Shown: positions 49,571 through 60,294, numbered from the stretch's first letter. The stretch: 64,000 bases of DNA from Pseudomonas pseudonitroreducens (GCF_021603645.1 NZ_BQHJ01000008.1:310001-374000); one strand, 5' to 3'. Notes: a model not told the origin generated them from the sequence alone. Numbers and translations are program-made.

Positions 49571-50347
49571 TCAAAGCGTCCTGATCGAGGTGCTGATGGC
49601 CCGCGCGCATTCGATCGCGGCCGGCGCCAGGCGCCGTTCGGCATCTTCGCGGGTCCAGCGGCTGGTGGGCGCCACCACGTGCACCGAAGCCACCGGGCGC
49701 CCCTGGCTGTTGCGCACCGGCGCGGCCACCGCCATGTCGCCCAGGAACAGCTCCTCGCTGTTGATCGCATAGCCCTTGCGGCGAATCTCGGCGATCTCGG
49801 CGAGGATTTCCTCCAGCGAAGTGCGGGTGTACTGGGTGTGGCTGGAGAGGTCGCTGCCCTGCAGCAACTCCAGCACTTCGTCATCGCTCAGCGCACTGAG
49901 GAAGGCGCGCCCGGAGGCGGTGCAGTACATGGGAATGCGGCTGCCGATGGGCAGGTGGATCGGGATGAATTTCGGCCCGACGAACCGCGCCACATAGAGC
50001 ATGTCGGTGCGCACCGGCTCGGTGAGGTTGGTGGTCTCGCCGGTGGTCTGCGCCAATTCCGCGAGGAAGGGGTTGGCGACATCCACCAGGGTATCGGCGG
50101 CGAGGTAGTTGTAGCCGATCTCCATCACCTGCGGAGTCAGCTGGAAGCGCTTGGTCTGCGGATGCTTGCTGACGTAGCCCAGCGCCTCGAGGGTATGGAT
50201 CATCCGCTGCGCGGAACTCTTGGTGATGTCGGCCGCCTCGGCTACCTCGGCCAGGTTCATGGTGCGATTGCGTGCATTGAAGGCACGCAACACCGCCAGG
50301 CCCTTTTCCAGCGACTGGTTGAACAGGCTGTTTTCGTTGTCGCTCAT
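49571..50347 (-). CDS. IclR-family transcriptional regulator
   Basis: A 258-residue IclR protein. N-terminal winged helix (SLEKGLAVLRAFNARNRTM and AEVAEAADITKSSAQRMIHTL, residues about 12-70) and a C-terminal effector domain (YCTASGRAFLSALSDDEV, YAINSEELFLGDMAVAAPV). Divergent from the amino-acid transporter genes; a perfect palindrome lies between them. It probably controls that operon in response to its substrate. Confidence 0.92.
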   Translation of the reverse strand: MSDNENSLFNQSLEKGLAVLRAFNARNRTMNLAEVAEAADITKSSAQRMIHTLEALGYVSKHPQTKRFQLTPQVMEIGYNYLAADTLVDVANPFLAELAQTTGETTNLTEPVRTDMLYVARFVGPKFIPIHLPIGSRIPMYCTASGRAFLSALSDDEVLELLQGSDLSSHTQYTRTSLEEILAEIAEIRRKGYAINSEELFLGDMAVAAPVRNSQGRPVASVHVVAPTSRWTREDAERRLAPAAIECARAISTSIRTL

Positions 50348-50386
50348 GTCTCGTCCTTGGGAAGGAACAGGCCTTATCAGGCCACG

Positions 50387-50405
50387 AATATCGATATGCG
50401 ATATT
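50387..50405. promoter_or_regulatory. Candidate IclR operator
   Basis: AATATCG (50387-50393) and CGATATT (50399-50405) are exact complements around 5 bases, 40 bases before the iclR-type gene and 119 bases before the transporter gene. The AT-rich palindrome in otherwise GC-rich DNA is the natural site for this regulator. Confidence 0.55.
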
Positions 50406-50523
50406 TATAAATCTCTTTCCGATTCTTGTAAATCATTTATATTGCAGCCAACGCCTCCTGCCGATACTCGAGGCTATCCATAACGCATAAAGACAACAAA
50501 CCGCGTCAAATGGGAGTTCATCC

Positions 50524-51282
50524 ATGCATCCTCGCCTCCGCGTGTTTTCCTGCGCCATCGCGCTCGTCGCCAGCTGCGCCGCATCCCTTGCCGCCCAGGC
50601 CGAACCTCTGAAAGTCGGCGCCACCGCCACCGGCGTTCCCTTCACCTTCCTCGACGTCAAGACCAACAGCATCCAGGGCATGATGGTCGACTCCGCCCAG
50701 GCCGTGGCCAAGGCCGGCGGCTTCGACGTGGAAATCGCCCAGACCACCTTCGCCGCCCTGATCCCCTCGCTCACCGCGAAGAAGATCGACCTGATCTCCG
50801 CCGCCATGCTGCGCACGCCCGAGCGGGAGAAAGTGGTGCAGTACTCCGACCCGGTGTTCGAGTACGGCGAGGGCCTGGTGGTACGCGCCGACGACGACAA
50901 GGCCTACACCAGCATGGATGACTTCAAGGGCGAGATCGTTGGCGCCCAGGTCGGCACCATCTTCATCGACAAGCTCAACCAGCGCGGCATCTTCAAGGAA
51001 GTACGCGGCTACGACTCCCTCGCCGACCTCACCCGCGACCTGGCCCTGGGGCGCATCAAGGCCGGCTTCGGCGACCACCCGATCCTCGCCTACCAGATGG
51101 CCAAGGGCACGCTGAAAAAAGTGCGCCTGGTGGACAGCTACCAGCCGCAGATCAAGGGCGAAGTCTGCCTGATCCTGCGCCAGGGCGACCCGGCTCTGCT
51201 CGCCCAGGTGAACAAGGGCATCGCCAGCATCAAGGCCGACGGCACACTGGCCGGCATCATCGGCAAGTGGCACCTCGACTGA
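50524..51282 (+). CDS. Amino-acid ABC transporter substrate-binding protein
   Basis: A 252-residue family-3 solute-binding protein (SBP_bac_3). Signal peptide ending AAQAEP; core motifs LKVGATATGVPFTFLD, MVDSAQAVAKAGGF, DLISAAMLRTPERE and VGAQVGTIFIDKLN. It captures an amino acid or related amine for the permease and ATPase encoded next. The following gene starts 72 bases on. Confidence 0.9.
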   Translation: MHPRLRVFSCAIALVASCAASLAAQAEPLKVGATATGVPFTFLDVKTNSIQGMMVDSAQAVAKAGGFDVEIAQTTFAALIPSLTAKKIDLISAAMLRTPEREKVVQYSDPVFEYGEGLVVRADDDKAYTSMDDFKGEIVGAQVGTIFIDKLNQRGIFKEVRGYDSLADLTRDLALGRIKAGFGDHPILAYQMAKGTLKKVRLVDSYQPQIKGEVCLILRQGDPALLAQVNKGIASIKADGTLAGIIGKWHLD

Positions 51283-51354
51283 GCCTCGCCACCCTTCCGC
51301 GCTCCCTGCGCCCGGTCACGGGCGCTCTCTGATTTCCGCTCACGGACACTTCCC

Positions 51355-52007
51355 ATGTTTCTCCAGAATGCTCTGGACTTCCTGCCCATTCTCCTGAGTG
51401 GCGCGGTGGTCACCGTGCAGGTCACGATTGCGTCGTTCCTGCTCAGCTCCCTCATCGGCCTGGCCTTCGCCCTGATGATGGTGTCGAAGATTCGCGCCGT
51501 CGCGCTGTTCGGCATCTCCGTGGTCAACGTGATCCGCGGCCTGCCGATCATCGTGCAGCTGTTCTACATCTACTTCGTGCTGCCGGACTTCGGCGTGCAG
51601 CTCAGCGCCATGCAGGCCGGCATCATCGGTCTGGGCATCGCCTACTCGGCGTACCAGGCGGAGAACTTCCGCGCCGGCATCCAGGCCATCCAGCAGGGGC
51701 AGATCGAAGCCGCCGAATCCCTCGGCATGCGCGGCCCGATGATCATGCGCCGGGTGGTGCTGCCGCAGGCCTTCCGCATCGCCCTGCCGCCCTACGGCAA
51801 CACCCTGGTGATGATGCTCAAGGACTCCTCGCTGGTGTCCACCATCACCGTCGCCGAGATGACCCGCGCCGGCCAGCTGATCGCCTCCTCGACCTTCGAG
51901 AACATGACCGTCTACACCCTGGTGGCCCTGCTCTACCTGGCCCTGAGCCTGCCGCTGTCGTATGCCCTGCGCCGTCTCGAAGCGCGCATCGCCACGAGGA
52001 AGAAAGC

Positions 52008-52011
<4 letters not shown>
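51355..52011 (+). CDS. Amino-acid ABC transporter permease
   Basis: A 218-residue permease of the HisM/GlnP type with about five membrane segments. The EAA loop is visible ([23 protein letters not shown]) and the family motif [14 protein letters not shown] appears as [19 protein letters not shown]. Only one permease is encoded, so it should act as a homodimer. Overlaps the ATPase gene by 4 bases (ATGA). Confidence 0.92.
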
Positions 52012-52747
<736 letters not shown>

Positions 52748-52751
<4 letters not shown>

Positions 52752-54034
52752 ACGCCCAGCCCCTGGCGCTACCGCCCTCGCTCTGGGCAGCCACCGCGAA
52801 CACCGGCCCGGCAACCCCGGCGCTGGCTGAAGACAAACAGGTCGACGTGGCCATCGTCGGTGCTGGCTACACCGGGCTGGTCACCGCCCTGCACCTGGCC
52901 CGCAGTGGCGTGCGCGTCTGCGTGCTGGACGCCGGCGAGCCTGGCTGGGGCGCTTCCGGGCGCAACGGCGGGCAGGTGATTCCCGGCCTCAAGCATGATC
53001 CCGACGATCTGCGCCGGATGTTCGGCGGCGCGCAGGCCGAGCGCCTGATCGACGTTGCCGGGGGCGCTGCCGATGAAGTCTTCGAGCTGATCCGCCGCTA
53101 CGACATCGACTGCGAAGCTACCCGCAAGGGCTGGATTCAACCGGCCGCCTCGCCGGCCGCCCTGCGCGCCATCGAGAAGCGCGCCGAACAGTGGCGCCAG
53201 CGCGGCGTGCCGGTGGAAATGCTCGACAAGAGCAGCGTCGCCCAGCGCATCGGCAGCAACGACTACCTCGGCGCCTGGGTCGACCCGCGCGCCGGCAGCG
53301 TGCAACCGCTGAGCTACGTGCGTGGCCTGGCCCGCGCCGCGCTGAGCGAAGGCGCCGCGATCCACGGCCACAGCCGGGTGACCGATCTGCGCCGACACGG
53401 CAACGGCTGGCAGCTCACTGCGTCCACCGGGCACAGCGTGACTGCCGAGCGCGTTGTCCTCGCCACCAACGGCTACACCGACGACCTGTGGCCGAAGCTG
53501 CGGCAGACGGTGATCGCCGCCAACAGCTTCATCGTCGCCACCAGACCCTTGCCGGAGCACCTGCGGCGCAGCGTGCTGCCGGGTGGCGAGGTCTGCTCGG
53601 ATGCCCGTCGCCTGCTGCTGTACTTCAAGCAGGACGCCCGCGGCCGACTGTTGCTGGGTGGCCGCGGGCCGTTCGCCGAGCCGCGCTCGCCCGGTGACTG
53701 GCTGCATCTGAAGCGTTCGCTGCTGGGGCTGTTCCCGCAACTGGCCGAGGTCGAGTTCGAGTACCAGTGGAGTGGCCGCGTGGCGCTGACGCCGGACTTC
53801 ATGCCGCGGCTGCACGAACCGGCGCCGAACCTGAGCATCCTGCTGGGCTACAACGGCCGCGGCATCGCCATGGCTTCCGCCCTGGGCCGCCACCTGGCCG
53901 AGCGCCTGCTGGACCGCGAGAAGGACTTCCCCTTCCCGGCCACGCCGGTACGGCCGATCCCCTTCCACGGTCTGCAACGCCTCTATCTCGGCGTGGGTAT
54001 CGCCTGGTACCGGCTGCTCGACGCGGTCCTCTGA
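52748..54034 (+). CDS. FAD-dependent amine/amino-acid oxidoreductase (DAO family, PuuB-like)
   Basis: A 428-residue DAO-family flavoenzyme. The dinucleotide-binding motif is [18 protein letters not shown] (about 35-52), followed by [17 protein letters not shown], typical of gamma-glutamylputrescine oxidase relatives. The C-terminal [20 protein letters not shown] closes the FAD site. Translationally coupled to the ABC transporter, so it probably oxidises the imported compound (an amine or N-alkyl amino acid). The exact substrate is open. Confidence 0.88.
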
Positions 54035-54057
54035 GCGAACCCGGCCTGGCGCCTGCG

Positions 54058-54831
54058 TCAGGCCGGGTCTCCTCCCTGCATGGCCGCCAGGTAGGCACGC
54101 GGCGGCTGCCCGGTGTGCTCGCGGAAGCAGCGGTAGAACACCGACAGCGAATTGAAGCCCACCGCGAACGCCAGTTCGTCGATGCGTGCCGCCGGTTCCT
54201 CGCGCAGGCGCTCCAGCAGGTGGCCGATACGCGCCTGATTCAGGTAGCGGTAGAAACTCTGCCCGAGCACCTGGTTGAGCAGATAGGAAATCTGGTTGCG
54301 CGTGTAGCCGGTGGCCCGCGCCAGGCGCTCCAGGTCCATCTCCGGATCGAGATAGGGATGGGCGCTGCCGAAGTACGACTCGATATCCAGCAGCATCTTG
54401 CCCACCTGGGCGGAGTTCAGGCCCAGGCGGCGCTGGTCCTTGACGCCCTCCTCGCGCTGTTCGCGCACCGGCGTGGCATATTCGTGGACACGCCAGATCA
54501 GCCCGTCGCGCACGGTGATCGCCTCGCTGGCGCGGAACGACGCCAGCCGGCTGCTGCGCCGCAGCGTCAGGCGCGAGCGGTACTGGATGAACGCGGTGTC
54601 GCCGTCGGCGCGAATCTGGTCGATATGCTCGATGTGATGCTGCGGGCTGCGCGGCATGGCCGTGCGGATGTACCCGGGCAACTCGCTGGCAGGGATTTCC
54701 AGGTCATTGTAGAAGTCGCAGTACTGCACCTGCGGATGGAACATCGCCAGCACGCCGTCGACGTCGCGGTTCATCCAGCACTGGTGGTAGCGCGTGACCA
54801 CTTCGCGGGTGCGCTCGGTTTCTTCATTCAT
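54058..54831 (-). CDS. SnoaL-AraC fusion transcriptional regulator
   Basis: A 257-residue protein from the ATG at 54831. Residues 1-115 look like a SnoaL/NTF2 domain (YHQCWMNRDVDGVLAMFHP, ITVRDGLIWRVHEYATPV). Residues about 155-250 are an AraC DNA-binding domain (MDLERLARATGYTRNQISYLL, IDELAFAVGFNSLSVFYRCF). AraC proteins normally carry a cupin, so a SnoaL sensor is unusual; it may bind a small hydrophobic or amine ligand. It is convergent with the oxidoreductase and divergent from the polyamine-binding protein gene. Confidence 0.85.
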   Translation of the reverse strand: MNEETERTREVVTRYHQCWMNRDVDGVLAMFHPQVQYCDFYNDLEIPASELPGYIRTAMPRSPQHHIEHIDQIRADGDTAFIQYRSRLTLRRSSRLASFRASEAITVRDGLIWRVHEYATPVREQREEGVKDQRRLGLNSAQVGKMLLDIESYFGSAHPYLDPEMDLERLARATGYTRNQISYLLNQVLGQSFYRYLNQARIGHLLERLREEPAARIDELAFAVGFNSLSVFYRCFREHTGQPPRAYLAAMQGGDPA

Positions 54832-55051
54832 GGTTTTCCCTCCGCCCAGGCCCGCAGCGTAGGGCGCGAGTATCGCGCTGCACAGTGCCGCGGGTACGCA
54901 GCAGCATCGCCGATTCCGCCCGTGCACGGAAGAACGACGCAAAACCCCGCGACGCCTAGTTTTCGGCCAGGGCCGAAAACAATAGAACAGTGCCCATTTC
55001 CCACCTGCCGATCGCATTGGCGCCGCGCAAGCCGGCGCCCCAGGAGTGAAG

Positions 55052-56146
55052 ATGAACAAGCGTGCTTTGGGTTGTCTGGCCGGCCTGCTGGCCGGTGCCG
55101 CGTTGCCGGTACTGGCGGCGCCGCAAGAGGTGCATTTCGCCAACTGGGCCGACTATATCGGGCCGACCGTGCTGCAGGACTTCCAGAAGGAAACCGGGAT
55201 CAAGGTGGTGCTCGACGCCTTCGAATCCGATGAAGTGCTGGAAGCCAAGCTGCTCACCGGGCATTCCGGCTTCGACGTGGTGGTGCCCTCGGCGGACTTC
55301 CTCGCCCGCCAGCTCAAGGCCGGCGTGTACCGCCCGCTGGATGACGCGCTGCTGCCCAACCGCAAGAACCTCGACCCTGACCTGCTGGCCCGCGTGGCAC
55401 AGTCCGACCCGGGCAACCGCTTCGCCGTACCGTATCTCTGGGGCACCGTCGGCATCGGCTACAACCCGGCCAAGGTCAAGGCCGCGCTGGGCGCCGACGC
55501 ACCGCTGGACTCCTGGGACCTGGTGTTCAAGCCGGAGAACCTGGCCAAGCTCAAGGGCTGCGGCGTGGCCTTCCTCGACTCGCCGGCGAAGATCCTGCCG
55601 CTGGCCCTGCACTACCTCGGCAAGGATCCGAACAGCAACAACCCGGCGGACTACGAGGCCGGCACCAAGCTGCTGGAAAGCCTCAAGCCCTCGGTCACCT
55701 ACTTCAGCTCCACCAAATACATCGCCGACCTCGCCAACGGCAACGTCTGCATCGCCATCGGCTTCTCCGGCGACGTACTGCAGGCGCAGAAGAGCGCCCA
55801 GGAAGCCGGCGGCGCAGTGAACGTCGAGTACAGCGTACCGAAGGAAGGCACCAACATCTGGTTCGACACCCTGGCCATCCCCAAGGACGCACGCAACCCC
55901 GAAGGCGCCCACGCCTTCATCAACTACCTGCTGCGCCCGGACGTGATCGCCAGGACCAGCGACTACCTGCACTACGCCAACGCCAACGTGCCGGCCAAGG
56001 CGCTGATGGATGAGAAAGTCCGCAGCAATCCGGCGGTCTATCCGGACGCGCAGCTGGTCAAGGGCATGTACGTCAGCCTGCCGCCCAGCCCATCGATCCT
56101 GCGCCTGATCACCCGCGACTGGAGCCGGATCAAGTCCGGGGTCTGA
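55052..56146 (+). CDS. Polyamine-type ABC substrate-binding protein (PotF/SpuD-SpuE family)
   Basis: A 364-residue PotF-type protein. Signal peptide ending VLAAPQE. Typical segments: VHFANWADYIGPTVLQDFQ, GHSGFDVVVPSADFLARQL, VPYLWGTVGIGYNPAKV and KEGTNIWFDTLAIPKDA. AGGAG lies 5 bases before the ATG at 55052. It should bind putrescine, spermidine or a similar amine. No permease genes accompany it; it may feed a shared transporter encoded elsewhere. Confidence 0.9.
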   Translation: MNKRALGCLAGLLAGAALPVLAAPQEVHFANWADYIGPTVLQDFQKETGIKVVLDAFESDEVLEAKLLTGHSGFDVVVPSADFLARQLKAGVYRPLDDALLPNRKNLDPDLLARVAQSDPGNRFAVPYLWGTVGIGYNPAKVKAALGADAPLDSWDLVFKPENLAKLKGCGVAFLDSPAKILPLALHYLGKDPNSNNPADYEAGTKLLESLKPSVTYFSSTKYIADLANGNVCIAIGFSGDVLQAQKSAQEAGGAVNVEYSVPKEGTNIWFDTLAIPKDARNPEGAHAFINYLLRPDVIARTSDYLHYANANVPAKALMDEKVRSNPAVYPDAQLVKGMYVSLPPSPSILRLITRDWSRIKSGV

Positions 56147-56310
56147 CCTCGGCTGGCGGGATACTCGTCTGTCAGGCACTGCCAAGGGTTCGACGTCGAG
56201 CATGCGTTGATGCAGCTGCAAGGGTTGCTGCGCATGAAACGGCAAAGCTCTGCAGACGCAGCCTGGAGCACGATCCGCGCGCCCTCGCCATGCCAAAGCA
56301 CGCAACGGAA

Positions 56311-56345
56311 AACGCCCCGTTACACAGCTCGTGTAGCGGGGCGTT
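56311..56345. terminator. Bidirectional terminator between converging genes
   Basis: AACGCCCCGTTACAC (56311-56325) and GTGTAGCGGGGCGTT (56331-56345) form a long stem with a 5-base loop (one mismatch). On the minus strand the stem is followed by TTTT, so it should end the autotransporter transcript; on the plus strand it can serve the binding-protein gene. Confidence 0.8.
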
Positions 56346-56395
56346 GTCTTCCATCGGATCAATAGCCGCTGGCGATCACCAACGGAGTTTTCGCC

Positions 56396-59300
56396 TTACC
56401 AGTTGTAGCCGACCGCCCCCCCTGCCGAGAAACGACCCTGAGTATCGGTGCTGCCACCCAGCTTGGTAGTCCACTTGCCGTCGTTGGAAACATGCGACAC
56501 GCCCACGGACACAGCGGACTGGCCATTGTAGGTACCCACACCGACCGCGGTGGTGCTGCCGCCGTTGACCATCGGCTGCGGCAGGCTGGCAATGGCGATG
56601 GCCCCGGCGATACCCGCGCTCAGTTGGTCATCCTGTTCGCTGAGGTCGTGCTTGAGGTCGTTGTAACGCTGGTTGGACTCACTGTTCAGCGCGTTCAGGG
56701 CATCGTTCACCTGGCCTACGTTGACCGCGTCGGTACGCTCGACCCCCGCGGCCACATGGGTGATCTGGCGCTCGTTGCCAGCACTGCCCACGGCGACGCT
56801 GTTGTCGCGTTCGGCAACCGAGTTGGCGCCGATGGCCACCGAGTTCTTGCCCACGGCCTTGGCATTGCTGCCAATGGCGGTGCTGTTCTCAGCCACGGCC
56901 TCGGCACCCGCACCACCGGCGACAGCGTTGTTGCCGGTCACTTTGGGCTTGGGCAGGTTCTGACTGTTCTTCACCTGGAACATGCCATCGGTGCCGTTCT
57001 GCACGTTACTGACATCGGCTTCGACCTTGCTGACGCGATTGTCCACCTGGGCAACCGAAGCGGCCATGCCGTCGGTGATCCCGGAGACCTTGCTGTCGGT
57101 GTACGACTTCGACTCGGCGACTGCGCCATCCAGTTGCCGCAGGTTGACAGCATCGGTGGCCGCCTTGCCGTCAGCCACGTTGGCAAGCGCACGGGTCTCG
57201 CCAGTGGCGGCATTGCCAATCGATACAGTGCCCACGGTAGCGTTGTCCGCTCCGGAGTACTTGCCGCTGTAGCTCTCGGCGCCACGCCCGTTGTCACTGG
57301 CACCCTGGCCCAGGGCAATACTGCCCTTGGCCGAAGCTTCGGCGTCAGCGCCCAAGGCGACAGAGCCTTCAGCGCTTGCCACGGCATTGCCGCCCACGGC
57401 GATAGCATCAGCGCCGCTGGCAACCGAGTCAGCCTTGCTGGAGCTGGTGTGGAAGTACTTGATGCCGCCACCGTTGGCGATGTTGGTGACGCTGCCTTCC
57501 AGGTTGGTGACGCGACCATCGATGAGAGCGACGTTCTGGTTGGTCTCGAACAGCTGTGCACCGTTTACCGCATCGCTGCTGTCAGCGCTCAGCTCGCCAG
57601 CCTTGAGGTTGCTGAGCTGGACAGCCTTGCCGGCACTGCCCAGGGTGACCTTGTCGTGTGCCGCCGAGTCATACATCACCGCGTCGCCCATCAGGCCCGA
57701 CAGGCCGCCGATGGTGCTGTTGATGGAGGAAATGTCGGTGCTGTTCTGTACGGTGCGAGCGTCGATATTGCTGATTGCATCGCCCATGTTGCCCACGCTG
57801 CTGGTGGAGCCGTCGGCGTTGGTCACGACATAGCTCGGAGCGGAGATGGAGCCGTCCGCGTTGACCACCGAACCGCCACCCATGGCACTCGCCACGGATT
57901 GGCTCACGCCAAACAGCTGCGAACCGTTGACGGCCTCCTTGCTGTCGGCAGCCACGCTACCGTCGGCCACGTTGACCAGCTTGCGCGCCCCGGCGGTGCC
58001 GAGGAAATCGACGGCGGCGCCATCGGTGTCCTTGCCCACGGTCAGGTTTTCGCCAGCGGCGGATTGCTGGACGAGACCGATGGTGCCGCTGTTGAGGTTG
58101 GTGGTGATGGTGGAAATATCACCCTCAACGTTGGTCACGCGACCGTCGAGGTTGTTGATCGAGGTGGTGTTGTTGGTGATGTCAGTGGTGTTCTGTGCGG
58201 TCCGGTTATCGATGTTGCTGATCACATCGCCCAGGTTGTTCACGCTGCTGGTGGAACCGTCGGCGTTGGTCACGACGTAGCTCGGAGCGGAGATGGAACC
58301 GTCCGCGTTGACCACCGAACCGCCACCCATGGCGCTCGCCACGGATTGGCTCACGCCAAACAGCTGCGAACCGTTGACGGCCTCTTTGCTGTCGGCAGCC
58401 ACGCTACCGTCGGCCACGTTGATCAGCTTGCGCGCACCGTCGGTGCCGAGGAAATCGACGGCCGCGCCATCGGTGTCCTTGCCTACGCTCAGGTTTTCGC
58501 CAGCGGCGGATTGCTGGACAAGACCGATGGTGCCGCTGTTGATCTGCGCACCGATGTTGGTGATGGAGGTATTGATGTTGGAGATATCGCCCTCGTTGGT
58601 GGTCACGCGAGCATCGAGGTTGCTGATCGAGGTGGTGTTGCCAGCCACGCTGGTGTCCAGATTGCCCAGTGCCGCATCGACCTTGCTGAAACCAGCACCA
58701 ATGTTGGTTGCTGCACCCGTGGTGCCGGCAATGAGGTTGGCGTTATTCAGTGCAAAACTTGGTGCCCTGATTGTGCCGTCCGGACTCATTACAGCGCCGC
58801 CGCCGATGGCATTCATCACTGACTGACTCACGCCAAAGAGCTGGTTGCCGTTCAAGGCCTCCTTGCTGTTGGCAGCCACGGTGCCGTCCTTCACGTTGAT
58901 CAGCTTGCGCGCACCGCCAGTGCCGAGGAAGTCGACGGCTGCGCCATCGGTATCCTTGCCAACGGCCAGGTTGGCGCCAGCAGCGGACTGCTGGACCAGG
59001 CCAACAGAGCCATTGTTGAGATTGGTGGTCAGGTTGTTGATGCTGGTGGTGTTGCCGGCCACGCTGGTGCCCAGATTGCCCAGCGCCGCATCGACTTTGC
59101 TGAAACCAGCGCCAATGTTGGTTGCTGCACCCGTGGTGCCGGCAATGAGGTTGGCGTTACTCAGTGCAAAACTTGGTGCCCTGATTGTGCCGTCCGGACT
59201 CATTACAGCACCGCCGCCGATGGCATTCATCACCGACTGACTTACGCCAAAGAGCTGGTTGCCGTTCAAGGCCTCCTTGCTGTTGGCAGCCACGCTACCG

Positions 59301-59893
59301 TCCTTCACGTTGATCAGCTTGCGCGCACCGCCAGTGCCGAGGAAGTCGACAGCTGCGCCATCGGTGTCCTTGCCTACGCTCAGGTTGGCGCCAGCAGCGG
59401 ATTGCTGGACCAGGCCAACAGAGCCATTGTTGAGATTGGTGGTCAGGTTGTTGATGCTGGTGGTGTTGCCGGTCACGCTGGTGTTCAGCTTGCCCAGGGC
59501 TGCATCGACCTTGCCGAAGCCCGAGCCGACGTCAGTCGCCGCGCCAGTGGTGCCGCCAATAAGATTGGCGTTGCCCAGTGCAAAGCTAGGTGCGGTCAGA
59601 ACGCCGGTGGCGCTATTGTAGGTCGCGCCACCACCCAGCGCCGAAGCAGTAGTGGAGCCAATGTTATTTACATTCTCGCAAAGCAAGACGGCGCTGTAGT
59701 AAGGGCTTTCCGGATCGCAATTAGCCTCCTCGGCCAGCGCATCGGACAGACCTCCCAGACCGCTACCGCTCAGCACAAGAGCTGAGAGGACAGTACGTAC
59801 GGACGCGGACTTCGTCTTGCCTTTGGCAAGTTCTGAAACAGCAACATAGGTGCCTGTTTTCTCGCACCAGACACTGCGATAACTACGATTCAT
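56396..59893 (-). CDS. YadA-like trimeric autotransporter adhesin
   Basis: A 1165-residue type Vc autotransporter. It opens with an ESPR-type extended signal (MNRSYRSVWCEKTGTYVAVS) and a signal segment ending SDALAEE. Head-type repeats with AVG/AIG motifs occur near residues 810-860 (SVALGADAEASAKGSIALGQ) and 980-1030 (NSTAIGSNAKAVGKNSVAIG). Between about 100 and 760 are large near-identical repeats containing GLVQQSAAG and DTDGAAVDFLG. The last 60 residues are the YadA anchor (GVGTYNGQSAVSVGVSHVS, ending GAVGYNW). It should trimerise, insert in the outer membrane and mediate adhesion. Confidence 0.93.
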   Translation of the reverse strand: MNRSYRSVWCEKTGTYVAVSELAKGKTKSASVRTVLSALVLSGSGLGGLSDALAEEANCDPESPYYSAVLLCENVNNIGSTTASALGGGATYNSATGVLTAPSFALGNANLIGGTTGAATDVGSGFGKVDAALGKLNTSVTGNTTSINNLTTNLNNGSVGLVQQSAAGANLSVGKDTDGAAVDFLGTGGARKLINVKDGSVAANSKEALNGNQLFGVSQSVMNAIGGGAVMSPDGTIRAPSFALSNANLIAGTTGAATNIGAGFSKVDAALGNLGTSVAGNTTSINNLTTNLNNGSVGLVQQSAAGANLAVGKDTDGAAVDFLGTGGARKLINVKDGTVAANSKEALNGNQLFGVSQSVMNAIGGGAVMSPDGTIRAPSFALNNANLIAGTTGAATNIGAGFSKVDAALGNLDTSVAGNTTSISNLDARVTTNEGDISNINTSITNIGAQINSGTIGLVQQSAAGENLSVGKDTDGAAVDFLGTDGARKLINVADGSVAADSKEAVNGSQLFGVSQSVASAMGGGSVVNADGSISAPSYVVTNADGSTSSVNNLGDVISNIDNRTAQNTTDITNNTTSINNLDGRVTNVEGDISTITTNLNSGTIGLVQQSAAGENLTVGKDTDGAAVDFLGTAGARKLVNVADGSVAADSKEAVNGSQLFGVSQSVASAMGGGSVVNADGSISAPSYVVTNADGSTSSVGNMGDAISNIDARTVQNSTDISSINSTIGGLSGLMGDAVMYDSAAHDKVTLGSAGKAVQLSNLKAGELSADSSDAVNGAQLFETNQNVALIDGRVTNLEGSVTNIANGGGIKYFHTSSSKADSVASGADAIAVGGNAVASAEGSVALGADAEASAKGSIALGQGASDNGRGAESYSGKYSGADNATVGTVSIGNAATGETRALANVADGKAATDAVNLRQLDGAVAESKSYTDSKVSGITDGMAASVAQVDNRVSKVEADVSNVQNGTDGMFQVKNSQNLPKPKVTGNNAVAGGAGAEAVAENSTAIGSNAKAVGKNSVAIGANSVAERDNSVAVGSAGNERQITHVAAGVERTDAVNVGQVNDALNALNSESNQRYNDLKHDLSEQDDQLSAGIAGAIAIASLPQPMVNGGSTTAVGVGTYNGQSAVSVGVSHVSNDGKWTTKLGGSTDTQGRFSAGGAVGYNW
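57866..58740 (-). repeat. Two about 447-bp direct repeats inside the adhesin gene
   Basis: The segments beginning near 57846 and 58293 are almost identical, including ATGGAGCCGTCCGCGTTGAC-type starts (one base differs) and the DTDGAAVDFLGT unit. Each encodes about 149 residues of stalk. They allow unequal recombination that would change stalk length. Confidence 0.75.
58803..59630 (-). repeat. Tandem 414-bp repeats inside the adhesin gene
   Basis: 58803-59216 and 59217-59630 are near-identical copies of 138 codons (SVMNAIGGGAVMSPDGTIR, NANLIAGTTGAATNIGAGFS, GLVQQSAAGANL), diverging most at the upstream end of the second. Sequence identity is high enough for slippage or recombination. Confidence 0.75.
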
Positions 59894-60294
59894 TTTCTAC
59901 TCTCCCTACATTGACAGGGCCGCGCCAAAAGAAGGATTGGGTGGGCGGAGGCCTGCCATGCTAGGGAGGTGGGCGATCTGACGAAGTCGGGGTTCTCGTG
60001 AGGTTATGTAGGATTAATCTCAACGAAAAGGACCAATAAACAAGTGAACTCTCGCTTTAGATGAAGGGATAATCCATACAAAACACCCCATGCATTCTGC
60101 GAAGAGATAGCCACCCAGGCCATCGGCAGAACGCCTGCCAACCGTGCAGTGCGTGGGGCAAAAAGAACCGGGGACGCGCGGGGTATTTGCAGCCCCACCT
60201 CACCCCGCCCTCTCGGTCAACCATAAAGTGCGGCAAGCAAGAGTCTGTCGGCCCAGCGCATTCCCTCCGACCGAGGCCCCGTACCAAGCACCAG
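59894..60294. other. Non-coding region upstream of the adhesin gene
   Basis: About 400 bases without a gene, more AT-rich toward 60000-60075. It should hold the adhesin promoter and a long leader; no clear promoter or operator could be assigned. Confidence 0.4.

Noticed and set aside
46858-49884. Long open frame opposite the hybrid kinase gene
   Set aside because: GC-rich antisense frame; the plus-strand frame carries all kinase and receiver motifs.
56492-58822. 776-codon open frame opposite the autotransporter gene
   Set aside because: An antisense shadow of the repetitive adhesin coding sequence; no protein features.
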